Below, piece after piece: positions 24,812 to 29,492 of a DNA stretch of 29,492 nucleotides. The position numbers and the translations under genes were made by a program. Under the pieces are notes generated by a model, which saw nothing but the letters and a program-made list of their open reading frames with translations, ran no database searches and was not told the DNA's origin. Origin of the DNA: CAUPWF01 sp964369755 (GTDB taxonomy: Bacteria; Bacillota; Clostridia; Lachnospirales; Lachnospiraceae); assembly GCA_964369755.1 (NCBI GenBank), contig CAYJFY010000032.1, forward strand, positions 1 through 29,492. Direction: 5' to 3'. How positions within the stretch are numbered: position 1 is the first letter of the stretch; each line of letters starts with the position of its first letter.

Positions 24812-25633
24812 ATGAAGCATTTTTATATTGTGGTCAATACAATCAAGGATATTGATTTTCGTGTGGCGGATGAAATTGTCACCTTGATTGAAACGCTGGG
24901 GGGTAGCGCGTTTTATCTCAGAGAAGGGGTTCCAACGAGGGAAGAGTTGAATCAGGTAGAGTGTATCATCACCCTGGGGGGAGATGGTACGCTAATTCAA
25001 GCAGCGCATAAATTAGTGGATTACCGTATTCCTTTTGTTGGCATTAATATTGGGACACTAGGATATCTTACGGAAATTGAATATGACTCAATCAACGAGG
25101 AGATTGAGAAGTTAGTATGTGCTACTCCATATATTGAACATCGAATGGTTTTGACCGGTCAAGTAGAGGGAAGTGATTCGGAGATTGCCTTGAATGATAT
25201 CGTGGTAACCCGAGATGGTCCACTGCGAATCATGAAATTCAGTATCTATGTAAATGGAGAGTACTTACATTCCTATAGAGGGGATGGTATCATTATTTCG
25301 ACTCCGACTGGTTCTACGGGATATAATATGTCGGCAGGAGGGCCGATTGTAGAACCGACCGCCGCTGCCATTGTGTTAACTCCTATTTGTTCCCATAGTC
25401 TAGACAATCGAAGCATTGTATTATCGGCAGATGACATCATCGAAGTGGAAGTGGAAAATGAACGCGGAGAAGAGTCAAGGGCTCTCATCAGTTATGATGG
25501 AGGGACGGATTATTATCTTGAAACAGGTAAAAGGGTTAAGATTACACGATCACAGCAATCAGTACAATTAGTGAAATTGAGTAGTGTCAGTTTCCTTGAG
25601 ACATTACGAAGGAAGATGAAGGGGTTTTCTTAA
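24812..25633 (+). CDS. nadK: NAD kinase
   Basis: 273 residues. It phosphorylates NAD+ to NADP+ using ATP or polyphosphate. The GGDGT motif is at residues 56-60 with the catalytic aspartate at 58; the ND pair of ALNDIVV is at 128-129; STPTGSTGYNMSAGGPIV and the C-terminal SYDGGTD complete the pattern. The ribosome binding site is poor (GGCGGG about 10 bases before the ATG) and a 39-base gap separates it from tlyA. Its stop codon shares one base with the argR start. Length is normal. Confidence 0.96.
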   Translation: MKHFYIVVNTIKDIDFRVADEIVTLIETLGGSAFYLREGVPTREELNQVECIITLGGDGTLIQAAHKLVDYRIPFVGINIGTLGYLTEIEYDSINEEIEKLVCATPYIEHRMVLTGQVEGSDSEIALNDIVVTRDGPLRIMKFSIYVNGEYLHSYRGDGIIISTPTGSTGYNMSAGGPIVEPTAAAIVLTPICSHSLDNRSIVLSADDIIEVEVENERGEESRALISYDGGTDYYLETGKRVKITRSQQSVQLVKLSSVSFLETLRRKMKGFS

Positions 25634-26082
25634 TGAAGAGTGAAAGACATGATAAAATTATTAAGCTAATCAATCAATATGAAATCGAAACACAGGAAGA
25701 GCTGGTGGAGCGATTGAACCAATCGGGATTTGTAGTGACCCAAGCCACGATTTCTAGAGATATTCGAGACCTAAAACTGTCTAAGGTACAAGGAAGTGGT
25801 GGGAGACAGAAATACGTGGTTGTACAACAATCCAGTGGTGGACTGAATGAGAAATATATGCGAATCCTGAAGGATGGTTATGTATATATGGATATGGCAC
25901 AAAATATCTTAGTTATTAAAACAGTGGCGGGAATGGCAATGGCCGTTGCAGCTGCAATTGATGCTATGGCATGGCCTGAAGTGGCTGGTTGTATCGCTGG
26001 GGACGATACAATTATGTGTGCAATTCGCAGTGTGGAAGACACGCACACTGTGATGGAGAAGATACGGAAGATTGTGGAGTAA
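25633..26082 (+). CDS. argR: arginine repressor ArgR/AhrC
   Basis: 149 residues, the standard length. The N-terminal winged helix (RHDKIIKLINQYEIETQEELVERLNQSGFVVTQATISRDIRDLKLSKV) binds ARG boxes; the C-terminal domain forms hexamers and binds arginine through the CIAGDDTI motif at residues 120-127. It represses arginine synthesis and activates catabolism, and in its usual place beside recN it is a conserved neighbour in Firmicutes. The ATG overlaps the nadK stop by one base, with AAGGGG just upstream. No ARG box is obvious in the window. Confidence 0.97.
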   Translation: MKSERHDKIIKLINQYEIETQEELVERLNQSGFVVTQATISRDIRDLKLSKVQGSGGRQKYVVVQQSSGGLNEKYMRILKDGYVYMDMAQNILVIKTVAGMAMAVAAAIDAMAWPEVAGCIAGDDTIMCAIRSVEDTHTVMEKIRKIVE

Positions 26083-26113
26083 ATACATTAGAGAGAGTCT
26101 GTAGGAGAATAGT

Positions 26114-27781
26114 ATGCTTCAAAGTTTACATGTAAAAAATTTAGCTTTGATCGATGAAATTGAAATAGAATTTCAGAGTGGATTGAATATTTTGACTGGA
26201 GAAACAGGTGCAGGAAAATCGATTATATTAGGATCCATTCAACTTGCATTGGGGGGAAGATACTCAGCCGATTTACTGAGAAAAGATTGCGACTATGGAT
26301 TTGTAGAATTGGTATTCATAGTAGAAAAAGAGAAGCAATTAGACGAATTGAAAGAATTAGATATCTATCCAGAAGAGGGGTTAGTGATCCTGAATCGTAA
26401 GCTGATGGATGGGCGAAGTATCAGCAAAATCAACGGGGAAACGGTTACCATGAATTTGTTGAAAAAAGTCGCAACAATTTTAATCGACATTCATGGACAA
26501 CATGAACATCAAACATTGTTGCAAGTGAAAAATCATCTTGCAATCTTAGATGAATATATTGGAGAAGAGTCTCTGAATCTTCGAGAGGAGAATAAGAAGC
26601 TCTATAAGGAATATAAGTCATTGATGGCGGAATTGGAAGAAAATTCCTTGGATGAGGAGAGTCGAAAGAGGGAATTATCATTCTTAGAATTCGAAGCAAA
26701 GGAAATCGATGAGGCTAATCTACAAGCGAATGAAGATGATGAATTAGAAGTTACATATCGAAAGATGGTTAATGCGAAGAAAATCTTGGAACAACTAGAA
26801 GAGGCATATCTACATTCTTGTGAACGAAGAGATGGAAATGCCAGCGAAGCAATCAGTCGAAGCCTACATGCGGTACAGAGTATCAAACAATATGATGATT
26901 ATATTGAGAATCTATATGAACAGCTCAATGAAATCGATACGTTGTTGAATGATTTTAATCGTGAATTGGCAGGCTACAAAGATGAGATGGTTTTTTCTGA
27001 AGAAGAATATCAAGAAGTGGAAAGTCGATTGAATTTGTGGAATCATTTGAAGTCAAAATACGGCCAAGGATATGAAGAGATTATACAGTATCACCAAGAG
27101 GTTTTGGGCAAGATTGAGAAACTTCAGGATTATGAAACCTATCTGAATCACTTGGATTCAAAAATCGAAGAGAAGAGAATACGCTTAGAAGATAAAGCAA
27201 AAGAATTATCTGCATCCCGAATGAAACATGCGAAACTTTTGGGAGAAGAGATAAAGAGTCAACTGCAAGATATGAACTTCTTAGACATCCAATTCGAGGT
27301 TCGCGTAGAACCAACAGAGGAAATCAAACAAGATGGATGTGATAAGGTAACATTTATGGTATCTATGAATCCAGGAGAAGAAGTAAAATCGATCTCCAAT
27401 GTGGCTTCAGGTGGAGAACTATCACGAATTATGTTAGCAATCAAGACAGTACTTGCAGATAGAGAACAGATTGAAACCGCAATCTTTGATGAAGTAGATG
27501 CTGGAATCAGTGGAAAAACAGCGACCAAGGTTGGGGAAAAATTAGCCCTAATTGCAAAAAGTAGGCAAGTCATCTGTATTACTCATCTAGCTCAAATAGC
27601 AGCACTTGCAAAACAGCATTTTATTATAGAAAAAAATGTAAAAAATGGTAAGACCATTACAGAAATTAACTTGTTGAATGAAAAAGAATCCATAGAAGAA
27701 CTGACTAGAATATTAGGCGGAGGAGTTATTTCCGAGGCTTTAACCAAAAGTGCGATTGAGATGAAGGAATTGGCAAAGTAA
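26114..27781 (+). CDS. recN: DNA repair protein RecN
   Basis: 555 residues. An SMC-like ATPase recruited early to double-strand breaks. Walker A TGETGAGKS at residues 28-36 and HGQHEHQTLL lie in the N-terminal head half; a coiled coil rich in Glu/Leu (about 155-375) forms the arm; the signature SGGELSRI (432-439) and Walker B IFDEVDAGISG (457-467) complete the head, followed by CITHLAQIAA. TAGGAGA precedes the ATG. It is the last gene of the long group, closed by the terminator at 27826-27853. I see no LexA-type box immediately upstream. Confidence 0.98.
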   Translation: MLQSLHVKNLALIDEIEIEFQSGLNILTGETGAGKSIILGSIQLALGGRYSADLLRKDCDYGFVELVFIVEKEKQLDELKELDIYPEEGLVILNRKLMDGRSISKINGETVTMNLLKKVATILIDIHGQHEHQTLLQVKNHLAILDEYIGEESLNLREENKKLYKEYKSLMAELEENSLDEESRKRELSFLEFEAKEIDEANLQANEDDELEVTYRKMVNAKKILEQLEEAYLHSCERRDGNASEAISRSLHAVQSIKQYDDYIENLYEQLNEIDTLLNDFNRELAGYKDEMVFSEEEYQEVESRLNLWNHLKSKYGQGYEEIIQYHQEVLGKIEKLQDYETYLNHLDSKIEEKRIRLEDKAKELSASRMKHAKLLGEEIKSQLQDMNFLDIQFEVRVEPTEEIKQDGCDKVTFMVSMNPGEEVKSISNVASGGELSRIMLAIKTVLADREQIETAIFDEVDAGISGKTATKVGEKLALIAKSRQVICITHLAQIAALAKQHFIIEKNVKNGKTITEINLLNEKESIEELTRILGGGVISEALTKSAIEMKELAK

Positions 27782-27825
27782 AATTTAAACTTATAGGTGT
27801 GAAAAAAACCGAATCAACACATAAT

Positions 27826-27853
27826 AAAAACGAGCGATTAGTGCTCGTTTTTT
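27826..27853 (+). terminator. recN rho-independent terminator
   Basis: The stem ACGAGC (27830-27835) and GCTCGT (27843-27848), extended by A-T pairs from the flanking A and T runs, with a 7-base loop and six Ts (27848-27853). It begins 45 bases after the recN stop. Confidence 0.9.
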
Positions 27854-27856
27854 GTG

Positions 27857-27887
27857 TAATAGGAAACTGTATTTCTATTGCATAATA
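27857..27887 (+). promoter_or_regulatory. sigma-G-like promoter of spoIVB
   Basis: CATAATA at 27881-27887 matches the forespore sigma-G -10 pattern (CAT, two bases, TA). A partial -35, TAATA at 27857-27861, lies 19 bases upstream, close to the expected 18. It sits between the recN terminator and spoIVB, a gene known in Bacillus to be made in the forespore by sigma-F/sigma-G. A short hairpin (CCGCC-TCA-GGCGG, 27890-27902) follows in the leader. Confidence 0.45.
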
Positions 27888-27922
27888 GACCGCCTCAGGC
27901 GGGAACGTGTGGAGGTGTGCGG

Positions 27923-28996
27923 TTGAAGAATCATATAAAGTGGAATTTTATCTTAACTCTTATATTAGCTATCTTGGTGTATTTTGGTGGTCAAGCGATT
28001 TTATTGCAATGGAATGCCCAGGAAGATATCGTTGCAACAGAAGAAGTCAGTACGAATTTACTCATTGCAGGTGGAATTCCAGTAGGAATCTACATGGATA
28101 CTAGCGGAATTATGGTTATTAATACCGCAACCATACAATCTATAGATGGAAGTGAAGTTGCACCAGCACAAAATGTCGTCCAAGCAGGAGATTATATTAC
28201 TGCGATTAATGGGGTTGAAATCGGAACAAAAAAACAATTATTGGATCAATTAGAATCATTGGCAGATGAGAGTGTAGAGCTAAATATTCGACGGGCCGAT
28301 GAAGATATACTAGTCAGTTTTGATGCAGTATTATCAGATTCTGGAAATTATATGCTAGGACTATGGGTAAGAGATAACCTGCAAGGACTGGGCACCCTCA
28401 CCTATATTGTGCCAAACGGAGAATTTGGTGCCTTAGGACATGGAATCTATGATATTGATACCAGTGAACTCTTAGAAATATCAGAAGGAGAATTATACCA
28501 AGCTACCATTAATGGTATCGTCAAGGGAGAAAGTGGAGAACCAGGTGGATTAGAAGGTGTAATCGTATATAGTCCAGCGCACAAGCTCGGAACAATTAGT
28601 CAAAACACGGAAGTGGGAATCTATGGAAGAGTAGATGATATCGAAGCATTGGAGTTAGATGAACATATCTATCCTATGGGAGAAAGAGAAGACGTGATGG
28701 AGGGAAGTGCATTCATCTTATCAACAATCCAAGATGAAGTAGAGATGTTTGATATAGAAATTGAACAGATCAATCGATTTGAGACAGAAGTCAACAAGGG
28801 TATGATTGTCAGAGTGGTAGATGAAGACCTTCTGTCCTTGACAGGTGGTATCATCCAGGGAATGTCGGGTTCACCGATCATTCAGAATGGAAAGATTATC
28901 GGTGCAGTGACACATGTGTTCGTAAATGACCCTACGAGAGGCTATGGCATTTGTATTGACAATATGCTCGAGTCGGCAGAAAATATAAATAATTAA
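27923..28996 (+). CDS. spoIVB: SpoIVB signalling serine protease (peptidase family S55)
   Basis: 357 residues from TTG 27923, chosen because GGAGG at 27911-27915 sits 7 bases before it; the longer frame from 27878 would overlap the candidate promoter. An N-terminal membrane/signal segment (FILTLILAILVYFGGQAILL) precedes a PDZ domain (about residues 80-140, VVQAGDYITAINGVEIGT) and the S55 protease domain. The triad is complete: His173 in GALGHGIYD, Asp300 in RVVDEDLLS, Ser315 in GMSGSP, with the Asp-Ser spacing of 15 also found in Bacillus SpoIVB. Secreted from the forespore, it cleaves SpoIVFA to trigger pro-sigma-K processing. spo0A, its usual next gene, is absent here. Confidence 0.96.
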   Translation: MKNHIKWNFILTLILAILVYFGGQAILLQWNAQEDIVATEEVSTNLLIAGGIPVGIYMDTSGIMVINTATIQSIDGSEVAPAQNVVQAGDYITAINGVEIGTKKQLLDQLESLADESVELNIRRADEDILVSFDAVLSDSGNYMLGLWVRDNLQGLGTLTYIVPNGEFGALGHGIYDIDTSELLEISEGELYQATINGIVKGESGEPGGLEGVIVYSPAHKLGTISQNTEVGIYGRVDDIEALELDEHIYPMGEREDVMEGSAFILSTIQDEVEMFDIEIEQINRFETEVNKGMIVRVVDEDLLSLTGGIIQGMSGSPIIQNGKIIGAVTHVFVNDPTRGYGICIDNMLESAENINN

Positions 28997-29004
28997 ATAT
29001 GTAC

Positions 29005-29043
29005 AGAAAAAGCGAGGAAACAACGAATTTTCCTCGCTTTTCT
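29005..29043 (+). terminator. spoIVB rho-independent terminator
   Basis: The stem AGCGAGGAAA (29011-29020) and TTTCCTCGCT (29029-29038), extended by A-T pairs on both sides, with an 8-base loop and a T-rich 3' flank (29038-29043). Its A-rich and T-rich flanks could make it work in both directions. It ends the conserved core part of the window. Confidence 0.9.
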
Positions 29044-29055
29044 ATGTTTGTTTGA

Positions 29056-29214
29056 AAGACGGTAAATAACTATGATAGATAACTAGTAATTGATAATCCA
29101 ACAGCAAGTGTAGTGAGAATGATTTTCAATAAGTTATATTTAGGTAAGACAGTTTCTTATATGGTTGCTGGTATTGATGAAAATAATAAGAAATATATTT
29201 CAAAAGACTCTTGA
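29056..29214 (+). pseudogene. probable remnant of a large serine recombinase
   Basis: In one frame the sequence reads NNYDR, a stop (TAA 29080-29082), then LVIDNPTASVVRMIFNKLYL, GKTVSYMVAGIDENN, ending at TGA 29212-29214. Fifty-odd codons in all. This matches in order the core of the Recombinase domain of TndX/TnpX-type integrases as I know it: a Tyr-Asp/Lys stretch, I-D-x-x-x-A-x-x-V-R-x-I-F, then Y-x-x-G-K-x-x-x-x-I-A. No catalytic serine domain, start codon, ribosome binding site or C-terminal part is present, so it would be non-functional debris. The match is by eye over about 35 residues and could be chance, though the spacing of the conserved residues is good. The last bases overlap a TTGACA promoter element. 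The whole 28997-29302 gap otherwise holds only the spoIVB terminator and the downstream promoter. Confidence 0.5.
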
Positions 29215-29239
29215 CATAAATAAATAGTTAGGTTAATAT
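29211..29239 (+). promoter_or_regulatory. promoter and repeat operator before the MarR-like gene
   Basis: Consensus TTGACA at 29211-29216, 17 bases, then TAATAT at 29234-29239. TAGTTAG occurs three times at 29225-29231, 29239-29245 and 29253-29259, exactly 14 bases apart, over the spacer, the transcription start region and the early leader. A TTAG (29256-29259) and CTAA (29270-29273) pair also forms a loose dyad. Self-repression by the MarR-like product is a natural guess. Confidence 0.55.
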
Positions 29240-29302
29240 AGTTAGTATAAAGTAGTTAGTTTAAAATATCTAATTTAAATATTGAAATAAGGAGAAAACA
29301 AA

Positions 29303-29492
29303 ATGAGCGGAAAATTAACAAAAGCACTAAATAAAATAACACATGATACAGCTTTATATGAGCTTAAACGTCTTTATTCTCACGATAAAAAGAGTGTTCT
29401 TTCATACCATGATACACTTTATCTTAATATTATCGAAGCACATCCTAACGAGTATACATCTTCACAAATTGCTGATTTGTTGAAAATTACAC
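29303..29492 (+). CDS. MarR-like transcriptional regulator, 5' end only
   Basis: The first 63 codons of a gene that runs past the right edge, starting at ATG 29303 with AAGGAG upstream. The fragment reads as a helical N-terminus (KLTKALNKITHDTALYELKRLY), then SYHDTLYLNIIEAHPNEYTSSQIADLLKIT, which looks like the start of a MarR winged helix (first DNA-binding helix plus turn). Five of ten leucines use CTT, whereas the genes to the left favour TTA, TTG and CTA; with the recombinase remnant upstream this hints at horizontal transfer, though the sample is tiny. Another winged-helix family cannot be excluded until the rest is seen. It may regulate itself and a following transporter or resistance gene. 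Confidence 0.65.
   Translation, partial: MSGKLTKALNKITHDTALYELKRLYSHDKKSVLSYHDTLYLNIIEAHPNEYTSSQIADLLKIT

Noticed and set aside
27830..27848. CIRCE-like element after recN
   Set aside because: It shares a GCTCG/CGAGC core with CIRCE by chance but is a 6-bp stem with a T-run, a terminator.
27878..27922. N-terminal extension of spoIVB
   Set aside because: It overlaps the candidate sigma-G -10 and a leader hairpin and has no ribosome binding site, unlike TTG 27923.

Overview
This is a low-GC, strongly co-directional stretch of chromosome: every gene I can support reads on the + strand. It fits a spore-forming anaerobic Clostridia bacterium, probably of the Lachnospiraceae type. The reasons are a full spoIIIA operon and spoIVB, CodY, CIRCE-controlled groESL, ferredoxin-linked aryl-acid metabolism (iorB, a phenylacetate-CoA ligase and an ACT protein), the yifB-dprA-topA-codY order, and GGAGG-type ribosome binding sites. 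Almost all of it is core genome with intact, full-length genes. I see no rRNA, tRNA, CRISPR array or complete insertion sequence.

Layout. (1) 1-2031: tail of indolepyruvate oxidoreductase beta subunit, aryl-CoA ligase, tandem ACT protein; an amino-acid fermentation unit. (2) 2165-6885: yifB/comM-like ATPase, dprA, topA; DNA uptake, recombination and topology. (3) 6991-8170: codY with its own terminator, then a small unrecognised gene. (4) 8177-10230: groES-groEL with a promoter, a perfect CIRCE operator and a strong terminator. (5) 10243-12400: a small membrane protein gene and guaB, each with its own promoter; a strong terminator follows guaB. (6) 12402-17124: spoIIIAA to spoIIIAH behind a sigma-E-like -10 element. 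(7) 17106-18791: prfC with its own promoter. (8) 18808-27853: asp23, nusB, xseA, xseB, ispA, dxs, tlyA, nadK, argR, recN, tightly packed, several overlapping by 1-11 bases, closed by a terminator. (9) 27857-29043: spoIVB with a sigma-G-like promoter and a terminator. (10) 29044-29492: an AT-rich gap with what looks like a decayed serine recombinase fragment, then the start of a MarR-like regulator gene that runs off the window.

The sporulation parts belong together. SpoIIIAA-AH build the channel between mother cell and forespore, and SpoIVB is the forespore-secreted protease that signals back to activate sigma-K processing. In many Firmicutes spo0A directly follows spoIVB. Here the neighbourhood breaks at exactly that point, where a recombinase remnant and an unrelated regulator occur. 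That is the most interesting accessory-type signal in the window. I found no convincing wholly new multi-gene system. The other loose ends are two small unrecognised genes (after codY and after groEL), an 18-base near-perfect direct repeat flanking the ligase/ACT pair, a bipartite hairpin before nusB, and three TAGTTAG repeats at exact 14-base spacing before the MarR-like gene.
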